Translations under genes and position numbers: made by a program | Notes under the pieces: model-generated | The model's database searches: none | Told to the model about the DNA's origin: nothing | The model's input: only the letters and a program-made list of their open reading frames with translations | Source of the DNA: Dryocosmus kuriphilus | Taxonomy: Eukaryota; Arthropoda; Insecta; Hymenoptera; Cynipidae | Assembly (NCBI GenBank): GCA_038277395.1 | Contig: CM076197.1 | Location: forward strand, 30,645,564-30,709,563 | Length of the DNA stretch: 64,000 bases | Direction: 5' to 3' | In this document: one piece after another, positions 45,893 to 56,983 of the stretch | Numbering within the stretch: position 1 is the first letter of the stretch | Layout: every line of letters starts with the position of its first letter

Positions 45893-47133
45893 TACATTCT
45901 CATCAGAGAAGGTATTAGATTTATGTAAAATTTGGCTTTCGCGGATTTCATGAAATCTCCACGTTTTAAGACCTCCTGAATCCGGAAAAACGGTTTTTAT
46001 GACGGTGTCTGTCTGTCTGTTGTCGTCGTCGTTGTCGTCGTCGTCGTTGTCGTCGTCGCCGTCGTCGTCGTCGTCGTCATCGTTGGAGTCTGTTCCCACG
46101 ATAACTTTCGAAGGACTAATCGGATTGGAGTGCGCTTTGGTATACTTCTTTATGGGGTAAAAAGAAAGGATGAGTTCGCTAACCAGTGGTTTTTGACCAA
46201 CGGTTATGGTTTTATCCATCAAAAACGGTTTTCACAAAATCAAAAAATCCATTTTCCGGCTAAACTATGAGAGATAAAAAAAAATGTAAAAAAGTAAAAT
46301 TGTTCATCTCAAAAATATCTACAAATTTTGTCTTAACCGTTTTTTGATAAAATGAACGGTTTTTGTTTTAATGAAGAAAACGCAATTAAAATTAAAAAAC
46401 TCTGGTTTCCCGCCCAAACTATTCAAGATACAAGAAACTGGTACCCAACAAAGTTGTTCAATTTAAAAAGATCTACAAATTTTGTTTTAACCATTTTTTT
46501 TATAAAATGCACGGTTTTTGTTTTAGTCGATAAAATGTTATTAAAAATACAAAATTTTAAATTTTCCGCCAAACTGTGCAAGATACGGAAAAATAATAAT
46601 AAACAAAGTTGTTCACCTCAAAAAGATTTACAAATTTGCTCTCTATCATTTTTTTTAACAGGCGCGTAGTTTTTGAGTTATTCGTGAAATATGTTATGAA
46701 ATATAAAGAAAACCACTTTTCAGCATAACTATGCAAGATATGAGAAAATATCAACAAGCAGAATTGTTCACCTTGGAAAGAGCTACAAAATTTATTTATA
46801 AGACTCATCGTTTTACTTTTAAGAATCGAAATCTTCTATTGTGAAAATTTGGAAAATCACTAAAAAACTTTACCAATCTACAGTGTGTTTTAAAAAAATG
46901 TAATTATCAAGCGCAAAGCGCGAGTTTCATGATGAGAATGTATTCCCTAAGGGCGATAGAGCCTTAAGTAAAATAATTTCTTCTGTAAATTTTAATTTAA
47001 AGGTTTATACGATCCATAAACACTGAGCGCGTAGCGCGAGGTGAATAATCTATCGAGCGCGAAGCGCGAGTGCCAACAGACGCGCGCTTCAGGCGCGCTC
47101 CTACTTCGCGCGAAGCGCGCGATGAGAATGTGC
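45893..47133 (+). mobile_element. Noncoding repeat family, copy 2, with ACATTCTCATC termini
   Basis: Replaces the middle of a TIR unit. Left end acattctcatcagagaagg, right end gcgatgagaatgt, giving an 11-bp inverted terminus. Contents in order: a ctgtctgtctgttgtcgtcg microsatellite (46003-46080), about three to four 150-bp units shared with 200-715 (46360-46900), and a palindromic cluster of gcgcgaagcgcgag words (46910-47130). No coding region. The class is unknown. Confidence 0.55.
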
Positions 47134-47252
47134 CCGCGAAGCGGGCAAATTTTTTATCGCAGATTCAGATTCTCCTTTATGAAATACGTAAGTTTTATTC
47201 GAAAATTTTTTTTCGATTCGCGATAGATGGCACTGAAATTGCGAAAAATGAA

Positions 47253-47400
47253 ATTGTTGACACTACTTTTAGCTCTACCCAGGAATAACGACGCTTACTT
47301 AGTAGTTGCCTATTCCGTTCGGGGTGCTTAATTTCGGCGAGTCCCCTTGCCTCTCACCATCGGGGTGCTTGAACTTTCGACAACGGGACAGTAAAAGTGA
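47253..47400. repeat. Inner TIR of the DD41D element, left
   Basis: ttgttgacactacttttagc, tctacccaggaataacgacg and cctattccgttcggggtgct, then one and a third copies of the 41-bp unit tcggggtgctt...cctctcaccatc. The inverted partner with about five copies of the unit is at 48750-49040. Confidence 0.8.
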
Positions 47401-47752
47401 TAAAACTGTAGAAAACCTTTCCCGAATGCAGTTGGTTGTCGGCAGTCGATTTTGGATGTAGACATTACATATCATCGAGTGTCCACTGTCTACAATCCTC
47501 GACGTCATTCCAGCCGAGCGAGAACCGTGTCTGTTCGTGATTAACGTTTATTCATTACGAAGGTTGATTGTGTTCATTTGATTTGGGTGTGTTGGTTGCG
47601 TTCATTTCAGTTGGTCGTAATTAGTTGCTTTCGTTTGAGTTATTGTTGTTGTTCACGTTCGTTTGAGTTGATTTGGGTGTCGCTGTATTCCCTCATTACC
47701 TTACTTCATTACTTTTGCAATTGAAATTCTATCTCAACAACAGAAAATTGAA

Positions 47753-48769
47753 ATGATCCTTATTTATGGAGAAAGTGGCAGGAATATCAATGATGCTCTC
47801 ATGCTTTATGCTCAACAATTTCCAGAAAGTGTTCCTTCACGCGCTTCTTTTTACCGGGTTGTCCAAAACTTCATCACTGACGGAAGTGTACAACCGAGAA
47901 AAAGGAAGCGTCGAGTAATAGTTACTGGAGTTGATAATGAAATCGCAATTTTAGCTACAGTCACCCATGACCCTCATGTTAGTATTCGACAACTAAGCCG
48001 CGATTCAGGAATGTTTCTGTCCAGTGTTTGGAAGGTATTAAAACGTAATAATTATCATCCGCATCATAGTTCACTGCATCAAGAAATTCATGGCAATGAT
48101 TTTCAGAACCGAGTGACATTTTTTCAATGGGCCGTTCAGGAGATACAAGGAAACCCGAATTTCTTTTTTCTAGTACTCTTCTCAGACGAGTCGTCTTTCA
48201 CAAACCATGGTTACGTTAATCAGCACAACATGCATTATTGGAGTGTACAAAATCCACATTGGTTGCGTGTAGATGAGCATCAGCATCCATGGTCCGTGAA
48301 TGTTTGGTGTGGAATAATTGGAGATCAACTTATGGGTCCGTATTTTATTGATGGAAATTTGAAAGGTGAAAAATATCGTAACTTTTTAAAAAATGAACTT
48401 CCAATATTGCTTGAAGACCTGAGCTCGGAAGTGCGACACAACATGTGGTTTCAACATGACGGTTGTCCAGCACATTATTCGGCAATAGCGAGGGAAGTAC
48501 TCAATCGCGAATGCAATGGACGATGGATCGGTAGAGGGGATCCAGTAAATTGGCCTGCCAGATCGCCAGATCTCACGGCGCCGGATTTCTATTTGTAGGG
48601 TTATCTAAAGAATCGCGTGTATCAAGAAGTGCCCACAACTCGTGATAACATGATCGAGCGAATCAGGAATCTTTCGAAGCTCGGATTAACAAGTGCATCA
48701 GAGTGCGAGGACAACACTTTGAGCACTTATTGTAAAATAATTAATCGATATCAAGCACCCCGATGGTGA
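47753..48769 (+). pseudogene. DD41D Tc1/mariner transposase, nearly intact
   Basis: DDE/D transposase. The ATG at 47753 opens MILIYGESGRNINDALMLYA, but conserved-looking coding extends a little upstream in frame (EILSQQQKIE), so the true start may lie 5' of it. Two HTH-like regions follow (SVPSRASFYRVVQNF and VSIRQLSRDSGMFLSSVWKV). The catalytic triad is complete: first Asp in LFSDESSFTNHG, second in QHDGCPAHYSAI, third in LTAPDFYL. There are 41 residues between the second and third. A TAG at 48596-48598 stands where Trp would be expected after DFYL. The frame continues beyond it (GYLKNRVYQEVPTTRDNMIE) to a TGA at about 48767. The single stop is the only visible lesion. Confidence 0.87.
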
Positions 48770-48968
48770 GAGGCGAGGGGACTCACCGAAATTAAGCACC
48801 CCGATGGTGAGAGGCGAGGGACCTCACCGAAATCAAGCACCCCGATGGTGAGAGGCGAGGGCACTCACCGAAATCAAGCACACCGATGGTGAGAGGCGAG
48901 GGGACTCACCGAAATCAAGCACCCCGATCGTGAGAGGCAAGGGGACTCACCGAAATTAAACACCCCGA
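48750..48968. repeat. 41-bp minisatellite in the right inner TIR
   Basis: Five tandem copies of caagcaccccgatggtgaga plus ggcgaggggactcaccgaaat, starting in the last codons of the transposase. The left TIR holds only about 1.3 copies, so the array expanded on one side. Confidence 0.9.
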
Positions 48969-49039
48969 AGGGAATAGGCAGCTACTAAGTCCGTGTCGTT
49001 ATTCCTGGGCAGAGCTAAAAGTAGTGTCAACAATTTCAT

Positions 49040-49356
49040 TTTTCGCAATTTCGGCGCCATCTATCGCGAATCGAAAAAAAAATTTCGAATAAAACTTACG
49101 TATTTCATAAAGGAGAATCTGAATCTGTGATAAAAAATTGGGGTTGCCATTTGAAATTACAAAGTTACCCCCACCCCTGTCTCCTGGGCGGTGGGGGGGG
49201 CGGGTAAATGTTTTTAAAATCGTTTTTCCCCCTCGAAAATAAAAAGTTCTAATTACAAATATTTTTTTCATAGGATGCGTATTTTTTGAGATATTGCGAT
49301 GTCTCAAGTCAAAAAAAAAAAACAATTTCATTTTTCGCAATTTCAGCGCCGTCTAT
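49040..49356 (-). repeat. TIR units of the DD41D element, right side
   Basis: Minus-orientation copy of the roughly 300-bp unit also seen at 45524-45838, including a degenerate poly-G/C segment at 49190-49202. A second unit begins at about 49309. It is split by the ISL2EU-like insert and continues at 54766-55043. Confidence 0.85.
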
Positions 49357-49700
49357 AGGGCTTTTCATTTAAGAAAACTGCCGTGCGCATGCGCGGGCCG
49401 CCGCCATATTAGTCGGTCAGATTTTAAATTCTGCCCATACAAATGCATTGGGCGAATTTTGAGAGGGTGATTAGGGCATGAAAATGTAAGCCCCCCCCCC
49501 CCCCCCCCCCCCCTTAAATTTCTTGTTTGAAGCGTGTGGGAGTTTTCGCAGAAACAGGGCGGTGAGTAAAATGTCAATTTCTGCGTGTAAAAAGACGCTA
49601 TATCCATGTCTTGCGAAGTGACATTTGGGTTATGTTTTTGTTTACAGTTGCTCCTGGTTGTTTTTTTCGCTTATTTTCTGCAATGGTTTAAACTTTCATC

Positions 49701-50069
49701 ATGAATAGTAAAACAACAAAAAAGTGTTGTTTTGGCGTCTGCAAAAGTGACTCGCGGTTAAAGAAAGAAAAGGATCCCGATTACTTTTTCATTCATTTTC
49801 CTCAACCTTGCCTTCAATATCGGAATAAGTCTATCAAAAGAAGGACAGAACACATTCGAAACTGCGCACAATGTGCAAAATGCAATTTGTGGGTAAAATC
49901 GTGTCTACGAGGAGATCGACGATTTTCCAGTATTGGCGATGTGAAAAAATGGACTTACATTTGTTCGTTACACTTTGTTGGTGAAAAAGGGCCAACAAAT
50001 AAATATCCTAATCCAACAAACAATACAAGGGTTCTTACCCTTATAACAGGTGCAATAATTTTTACATAA
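49701..50069 (+). pseudogene. ISL2EU-like transposase, N-terminal THAP part
   Basis: ATG at 49701. The sequence shows the THAP C2CH pattern: KKCCFGVCKSDSR at the start, a central GDVKKWTYICSLHF with the Cys and His, then VGEKGPTNKYPNP. The domain serves as sequence-specific DNA binding for the transposase. The frame runs to 50069 but probably splices out near 50050 (ataacag|gtgcaa). A likely acceptor is at about 50303 (cttttttcag). It is labelled broken because the downstream part has a frameshift; this exon itself looks intact. Confidence 0.8.
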
Positions 50070-50304
50070 AAATTTACACGCACATGCGGAAGTTGGTTTG
50101 TTTCAAAAATATACAAAAAATGAAATTTTTTTTCAAAAAGTAAAATATTCGTAATTTTAAAATATCAAGATGAGAGTAAAATTGGAAAATTTTAAGCAAC
50201 TGTAATCGAATACTGTATATTGTCCCACTTTGGCAACAAAAAATATACAGACTAAACAAAAGAAAGTTTTTACAAATATTACAATAAGAACATACTTTTT
50301 TCAG

Positions 50305-51571
50305 AATATCGTGAACAGAACAAGCCTATCCGAAAAATATAACATGTTTCGGAGAATCGAAAATGATACCACAATTACAAGTGAACCAGGTGTTGCCGAG
50401 GAAACCTGTGGTGCCCAGGAATTTGATGAAAATATTTGCGTTCAGGATTCTTCTAGCTTTCCTGCAGAAGCTGCGACCACACATTCTGTTCTTCATGAAA
50501 AAGAAGGAGGAATTCGTCTCGAGTCAAAATTGGGACCCAAAAGCAGCCAAACAGATGTAGGAAAATCAAAAAACAAGTCAATTCAGCATATTATTTCGGA
50601 AATGAGTAAATTTTGTTTTTCACTCGAGGAAAGTGAAAAAAAATGTTCATTTTATACGGGCTTAACTTAGGATCAAATAAAAAACGTTACATTTGACTTT
50701 GAGTCTAGCGTGTGACAATCTCGTATTTTGGGGAGTAAGTGCACCAATAGTAGAATCAGAAAAACGTTCAATGAAATTGAATTCTTTGCAACAGTTGGTT
50801 CTCACTTTAGTGAGATTGCGTGCTGGCTTGCTAATAGAATATTTGGCATACCGATTTGAAATATCAATAGGCTACTTGTCAAAAATTGTTACTACTTGGA
50901 TTCAATTCCTGTATAATGAATTTACGCTCAACTTTAAGCCCTTCATGTTTCCATCACGAAAAATCATTGAGAAAACCTTGCCGAAAACGTTTGACAATAT
51001 GAAAAATATTCGTGTTCTTTTAGATTGTATGGAATTTTTTTGCGAGTCCCCATCTAATTTTGAGCACCAAGGAAATTTGTACTCCTCTTACAAAGCTCAT
51101 ACGACGTACAAAGTTTTAGTAGGATGTACTCCAAATGGATGTATTTGTTTTGTGTCAGATGCCTATGATGGATCAATTTCTCATCGTGAAATTGTTGTTC
51201 AATCAAAATTTGTCGATTTATTAAATGCTAGAGATTTAGTTTTAGCAGATAGAGGATTCACAATTCATGATTTGGTTGAAGCAAAAAAGGCTCATTTCAA
51301 TATTCCTCCATTTTTGAGTGGAAGAAACAATTTGACTGCTCAAGAGGAAATGCAAACGAAAAAAATTGCCAAACAACGAATTTATATTGAGCATGCTATC
51401 GGTAGATTGAAAAAATTTCGTACTCTTCAAAGGATTCTGCCATTGCAACTGCGAACCAACATTTCACAAATAATTTTTGTATGCGCTTGTTTGGTAAATT
51501 TTCAAAATCCAAATATAAATAAAATGGATTTCAGAGTGTTAAAAATTGAAAAAATTGTATTGTTCTCATGA
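50305..51571 (+). pseudogene. ISL2EU-like DDE transposase (DDE_Tnp_4 type), one visible frameshift
   Basis: The first segment to 50670 is a linker (RRIENDTTITSEPGVAEET) ending in a helical stretch (ISEMSKFCFSLEESEKKCSF). A frameshift/stop follows near 50670. The catalytic part (50693-51571, about 290 residues) is uninterrupted. It begins with an HTH-like region: LNSLQQLVLTLVRLRAGL and YRFEISIGYLSKIVTTWI. The first catalytic Asp is in RVLLDCMEFFCESPSN, followed by YSSYKAHTTYKVLVGCTPNG. The second is in LVLADRGFTIHDL and the Glu in RIYIEHAIGRLKKFRTL. All three residues are present. It forms one gene with the THAP exon upstream. Confidence 0.85.
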
Positions 51572-51599
51572 AAGATTTACTGTAAAAAAGTTTTATCAT

Positions 51600-52540
51600 T
51601 GCTTTGTTCGTAGAATGAAACAGTGTATACGTCGTATATAGAATATGCTCAAATCACTATGTACTTCAGCAATAATTAGCTTATTGATACGCATATATGT
51701 GTCTCGACGCGAGAAAAGATATATGTAAGCATGAAAGTGGTTTAATAATGAAAGAATAAAATGTATTATGAAAGTACACGTATTTTATTTGTTATGTACA
51801 CAAGATTTGCATATCTGAAAATAATCATTGTTACATTTTGCACTTAAAACTATAGAATCATGAATATTGGAGAACTTAAGATTTAAATTAGTGACTAACT
51901 TGTTGGTTTCCTTAATATATCACACGATATTAACAATATCACAAGCCAATATCACAAATCTCACACGTACTGTAGCCACTAAAATGTATATTAAAAATAT
52001 TTTATTATCTTATTTTCTATGATATTCATAATTCTTTATTAATAACATTAATATCACGAACAATTCACAAATAATACCACGATTTCCCTGACTTGAAAAT
52101 AAAAATAGATATATCTGCAAACAAACATTTTGAAACTGTAATGCTTCATCTCTTCCTACATACTAACAATTGGTACTACGAACAATTTAATCTTAGTATC
52201 ACAAACGTTTCGTATTCACTTTGCATTGCACCGACTGACAAATTTTTCACCAATGAGCACACATCTTATGTGTATAAGCATTTTTCATTTTATATAGCTT
52301 ATATATTTTTAAATTAATGTACTAATTCAACTTGTTTAAATCAAATATTCATGCTTTTATGCTATACAATAAATGTGTGCTCCCTTATTCGATAAAAAAA
52401 AAAAATTTCCAACTCGCGTATTAAAAAACTTGCCTTCAACTCGTTTTGAAAAACTCGCACTCGCAATAAGATTTTTCCATCTGTGCAACAAATAACTGTT
52501 TCTTTTACAGTAAATTATAGGAGCTTCTTAGCTACGTCAA
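51600..52540. other. Intergenic part of the ISL2EU-like element
   Basis: AT-rich sequence between the two convergent genes. Frames here (for example 52093-52317) have no recognised domain. Confidence 0.5.
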
Positions 52541-52589
52541 CACTTGCGTACAGATGCTGTGAAAAAAACTATCCTTGCTTCGATAAATC

Positions 52590-54206
52590 AAATGCTGGTA
52601 AAAAACGAGGGATATGCATCTCAAAATATTCAGGTGCCAAAATATTTTGATGAAAATGGATAGCTCTTTTCAAAATAGGCTGAATATAAAACTAGGGTCA
52701 TACGAAATTCTTTCTACATGAAATGCTTTTGGCGTCCAAATAACAAAATCACACCACGTTCTTTCCGTTATCGCCGTTTGCGTTTGAACTTGATAATAAT
52801 ATGCGTGCGTTTTTTTTTTTCAAGGTCATGTTATTTTCATCGACTAGTTTGCAACAAAATGAAGAGCGTTGTCGTGAAATTAGTTTATTTAATTCTGTTG
52901 GCATCAAATTTTGAAGAATTTTCGGACATTTGACTTCGAGCAAACCAAAAGAATTATTGGATACATCCAAAACAAGAGAATCTGGGAAAGCACCCAAGCC
53001 AGGGTATTTGGAATTGACACAAAGTCCAACATCACTTAATTGAAAATTAAGAGCAGTTTTGTAATCCTGACAAGCATTTTTTTCATTCGAAATTCCGTAC
53101 TTCATTGCTTCAGTCTCGATATGGTTATTATCTGACCACAAATAGTGTTCCAACAAATTGAAAATCTGCTCAGAGTGTTTTTCAGTATTGAACATTTTTA
53201 TTTTTGAAGCAGTTATTAGTAATTTTCTCAATTGCCACCATGTGGTGTTGGATGTTTGACATCCTGAAGTCAAGTCAACAGGTCCTGAGTACTCCCCCGT
53301 GAAAGAAGCAATCATTTGATAAACATGTTTGCGAAGAACTATTTTACGAGGTCTTTCTAACTCATAATCATCGTATTGTATATTAATTAGAAGCTCCCAC
53401 ATACTCGTCGTATTTTTCCTTGCGTTAGCTGCCTCTAATTGATCTTCGAAATTGTACATAGCTTGAAAATCAGTAGATCTTTGCGAAGTTTCACCAGGGT
53501 CGAAATTTTTTTTTCAGAAGAGAATCTTTTGTTCTGATACTTTTGCGCGTCCAACTTTTGAGGTTCCTTTTTTTTCGTTCTTGGTTCCACTTACACAACT
53601 GACTAGTACATGCCACATTATCTGTTGTTTGTAAATGGAAACGCAAAATGTAATGAAGTAACGCAGAAACGTGAGAGCAACGACCCCATCGCTGAGGCCT
53701 TGCAATCGCATTTGCCACGAATTACTTTCCCAGTCTCAGAATTAATCATGACTAGCACATTATACAATTTTCCAGGCGTATAAGAAGCTCTCACTCTACA
53801 TTTGACGCAATAAAAAAAAGTCAGCAGTCATACCGTCAAACAACTCCTGTACGTGACCACTATCAACGTACAACTGACCTCTATTCAATGGTTTTGACGT
53901 ACTATAATCAGTTACAATATTCAATGTATTGCAATTTTCATCCATTTCATGAACGCTATCTTCATCTGAATAATAATCAATCAAAACGTACGAAGATATA
54001 AGATAATCATAAATAGAGGCGTCACCAAAGGCTGTAGGAGGCAATATCGATGGAAAAGCATTCCAATAAGTTGGAAATTCTGGTAACTGCTGATTGTGAA
54101 TTTTACTTTTCTCCTGTAATCTACTTTCCTCAAGACGTGCCCACTTTCCGTCATCTAAGCCAGCATCGATAGCCGCATTACTTTCTAAAGCATTTTTCAC
54201 CCTGAA
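52590..54206 (-). pseudogene. SWIM zinc finger plus YqaJ-type nuclease protein of the ISL2EU-like element
   Basis: Minus-strand gene. An acceptor-like ttttcag precedes the segment starting at about 54206, so a 5' exon is likely. The first segment (KWARLEESRLQEKSKIHNQQ, SGHVQELFDGMTADFF) leads, after a frameshift, to CRVRASYTPGKLYNVLVMIN. A SWIM-type finger follows: KCDCKA..., frameshift, GRCSHVSALLHYIL. Next comes a YqaJ-like exonuclease core: WWQLRKLLITASKIKMF, NEKNACQDY, GLGAFPDSLVLDV and GLLEVKCPK, with the expected D/E-x-K residues. After another frameshift it continues YYYQVQTQTA and TWCDFVIWTPKAFHVERISYD to about 52590. At least three frameshifts. Confidence 0.8.
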
Positions 54207-54580
54207 AACGTTTTTATTTTTACTTTTATTTTATGCATATTTTCTTCTTACAAAATACAAAATTATTTCTCATATTTTTTAAAGGATATTATTATTATTT
54301 CTTTATCCAATTTGTACTTGTTTGTAGATAATAGTTTTTTTTGAAATTATTATTATATTATTAATGGAAATAATCTAGACACGGAAAATGCTATGAACTT
54401 TTTCGTTATGCGCTCCGAACTATGCATCAAATTGAACGTAAAAAATTGATTTATTACACAGTTTTACACTTTTACTTCTTTAAGAACAATACTTTTAATA
54501 TATTAATACATATCTTTCAACTAAAACAGCTTTTGCCCAGTTTGTTTACGCCCGTGACACTTGAGCCATCTTTTGAGTTG
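54207..54580. other. Subterminal region of the ISL2EU-like element
   Basis: AT-rich, no supported gene. Could contain the first exon of the minus-strand SWIM/YqaJ gene. Confidence 0.4.
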
Positions 54581-55043
54581 TGGCACCCACACGCTTCAAA
54601 CAAGAAATTTAGGGGGGGGGGGGGGGGGGGGCTTACATTTTCATGCTCTAATCACCCTCTCAAAATTCGCCCAATGCATTTGTATGGGCAGAATTTAAAA
54701 TCTGACCGACTAATATGGCGGCGGCCCGCGCATGCGCACGGCATTTTTCTTAAATGAAAAGCCCTATCGCGAATCGAAAAAAATTTTCGAATAAAACCTA
54801 CGTATTTCATAAAGGAGAATCTGAATCTGTGATGAAAAATTAGGTTTGTCATTTGAAATTACAAAGTTACCTCCACCACTGCCTCCTGTGGGGGAGGGGG
54901 GGGGGGGGGGGGGGGTAAATTTTTTAAAAATTGTTTTTTTCCCCCTCGAAAATAAAAAGTTCTTATTACAGATATTTTTTTCATAGTATGCGTATTTTTT
55001 GAGATATTTCGATGTCTCTTAAAAAAAAAAAAAAAACACCCTG

Positions 55044-55382
55044 TATATGCATTGGTAGAGTAGCAAAAAGGGAATGTTGTGAAGATGCTTATAGATTAGG
55101 TTCTCATGTCACATTTGAAAGAGAAAAAAATATTATTGTTTTGTCATTAATTATTAATCCTAATCTTGTAAATTGTTTGTATAAAACGAGGGAAATAATT
55201 TTTTTATTGTTGTAATGAATTTAGAAAAACAGGGAATCAGTTTTCAAAGCATATGTGAAGTGTGGAGCTTGTTGATTGTGAAACAAAAAAAAAGGTATTT
55301 CTATATGACTTCACAAACAATTTAAAAAATTTTAAACAACTTACAACATTATTAATAATAATTGTGGACAGGACATTAATAA
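55044..55382. other. Unassigned AT-rich stretch
   Basis: Between the DD41D element and the 55383 element. No domain recognised. Confidence 0.4.
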
Positions 55383-55499
55383 CACAGGACCACAAAATCT
55401 AAAACCCTTGCAACACGGACCAGACTAGATGGGTCTTATATTTTCGGAGTCGCTGAATTCAAATACGCTCCTGTTTTGTTCCATCAGGTCAGGTTTAAG

Positions 55500-55850
55500 G
55501 TCAGTTCAAGGTCAAACTTACAAAATTAATCGCGAACCAATTAAGTCAAGGTACCTATAGGTTTTCGGGGTCGCTGAATTCAAATACGCTGCCTGTTTTG
55601 TTCCATCAGCTCAGGGTCAAGGTCAGTTCAAGGTCAAACTTACAAAATTCATCGCTAACCAATTAAGTCAGGGTACCTATAGGTTTTCGGGGTAGTGAAT
55701 TCAAATACGTTGTCCGTTTGGTCCCATCAGGTCAGGGTCAAGGTCAATTCAAGGTCAAGTCTACAAAATTCATCGCTAACCAAATAAGTCAGGGTATTAA
55801 TAGGTTTTTGAGGTAGCTGAATCTAAATCTGGTTTTCTTTGTACCCTATA
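55500..55850. repeat. About 122-bp tandem units in the left arm
   Basis: Three copies of a unit containing ataggttttcggggtcgctg, gtcaaggtcagttcaaggtc and cttacaaaattcatcgctaa. The right arm (59740-59880) keeps about one copy. Followed to about 56050 by degenerate acaaacccyaag words. Confidence 0.85.
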
Positions 55851-56260
55851 AGTTCTCAATCGAAGAAAATTCATGGTCAAACCCACAAACCCCAAGCGTA
55901 CAAACCTTAAGCCCATACGTACAAACCCTAAACCAACGAACCCCAAACCCACACACTCCAAACATACTAACCCCTTAAGCCCATAACTTCTAGCTGACAA
56001 AGTGCAAGTTCACAAAGCCCAAGCCTACAACTTCAAGCTTAGAAATGCCAAGCTTACAAACTCCAAATCCGCAAATGTAAAACTTATAGAAAAACATTTT
56101 TAATTCAGTTGAAGTGGTTCCAACGTTACCCATTCTGAACCACGTGGAGGTACCACTTCTCTCAGAACTTACCCGCTACGGTAGGGGGGGGGGGGGGGCC
56201 CAACGCCAGGTTTATGTGATGTATAAATCATGATGCTGTTTACAAACAAAGATGTGATGC

Positions 56261-56983
56261 TTATTTAAAACGATTTGTTTTTTTCTGAAAATCGCGTTTT
56301 TTAAACTCAAATGATCTTCGAATACTCTTACGTTTGTGACTGGTCTTCGTATCCCTTTTTAGACACCAGCAATAGTCAGACATCATGTGAGTATCCCATA
56401 CTCCTTGATATCTTCGCTCCATCTCTTTGAAGTCCTGATGAAACCTCTCTCCCTGCTCTTCACTCATATCACCTAAATTTTCAGGGAACCAATCTAAATA
56501 AGAATCCAAAAAATGGGTTTTTAAATTCATCAAACACCCCAACTTTTCAAAATTTTTAATCAAATTAGCAACCATTTCTTTGTAGCGAGGGTGTTTATGA
56601 TTTCCTAAAAAGTTGGAGCAAACGTCCCTGAAACTTTGCCATGCTTCTTTTTCATCTTTAGTCATTCTTCGCTCAAATTCACCATCTCTTATCAGAGCTC
56701 TAATTTTCGGACCGTCAAATACTCCCTCTTTTATTTTAGCATCTGAAACACTTAATGATCCTGTATTCAGATTTTTTCGAGGAGCCCACTGCTTCTGTTT
56801 ATAATGCTTCTCACGAGCTCGACTATCCCATTCGCAAATAAAACACTGAAATTTTGTGAATCCACTCTGCATTCCCAGCATCATTGTTATTATTTTCAAA
56901 TCTCCACAAAGCTGCCATTTGTGACTCCCTTTTGCTTCTTTAAAAGTTGTAGGCCAATATATCAAGTATAAAAAAAGTTCCAT
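56261..56983 (-). pseudogene. Inverted partial copy of the element's gene
   Basis: A 240-codon open frame on the opposite strand to the main gene, nearly identical to its 3' half. It contains SHKWQLCGDLKIITMMLGMQ, KFQCFICEWDSRAREKHY, RMTKDEKEAWQSFRDVCSNF, LGDMSEEQGERFHQDFKEME and GVWDTHMMSDYCWCLKRD, and ends KKTNRFK. It lacks the piece between NTGSL and SDAKIKEG that the plus-strand gene has, so it is internally deleted. It lacks the N-terminal zinc-binding region. The uninterrupted frame suggests a recent duplication. It may be noise-free only because it is young, not because it is used. Confidence 0.75.

Larger units (their letters stand above)
49357..54765 (+). mobile_element. ISL2EU-like (PIF/Harbinger-related) transposon, 5.4 kb
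   Basis: About 180-bp TIRs start AGGGCTTTTCATTTAAG at 49357 and, inverted, end at 54765. They include gcgcatgcgcgggccgccgc, catattagtcggtcag, and long C/G tracts (49491-49513 and 54612-54631). The 2-bp duplication AT flanks it, and the interrupted TIR unit (tctat | cgcgaatcg) reads through once it is removed. It encodes two convergent genes: a THAP plus DDE transposase on the plus strand and a SWIM plus YqaJ nuclease protein on the minus strand. That pair is the combination I associate with ISL2EU elements. Confidence 0.85.
45524..55043 (+). mobile_element. Tc1/mariner DD41D element with tandem-unit long TIRs, enlarged by insertions
   Basis: Left end CATGGTGTTTTTTTTGACTT at 45524 after TA (45522-45523). 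The right end is its inverted equivalent, ...AAAAACACCCTG, at 55043 before TA (55044-55045). Each TIR consists of about two tandem copies of a 290-310-bp unit (gacttgagacatcgaaatat ... cgattcgcgatagatggcgc). A unique inner part of about 115 bp follows (ttgttgacactacttttagc ... attccgttcggggtgc). A DD41D transposase gene lies between the arms. The left second unit is interrupted by about 45893-47133. The right outer unit is interrupted by the ISL2EU-like element (49357-54765). Without insertions the element is about 2.9 kb. Confidence 0.78.

Noticed and set aside
52093..52317. Possible small gene between the two ISL2EU-like genes
   Set aside because: No domain, AT-rich composition, frame probably by chance.
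55860..56060. Telomere-like AAACCC words
   Set aside because: Degenerate, mirrored at 59470-59680 in the other arm, and not the TTAGG type expected in insects; part of the TIR.
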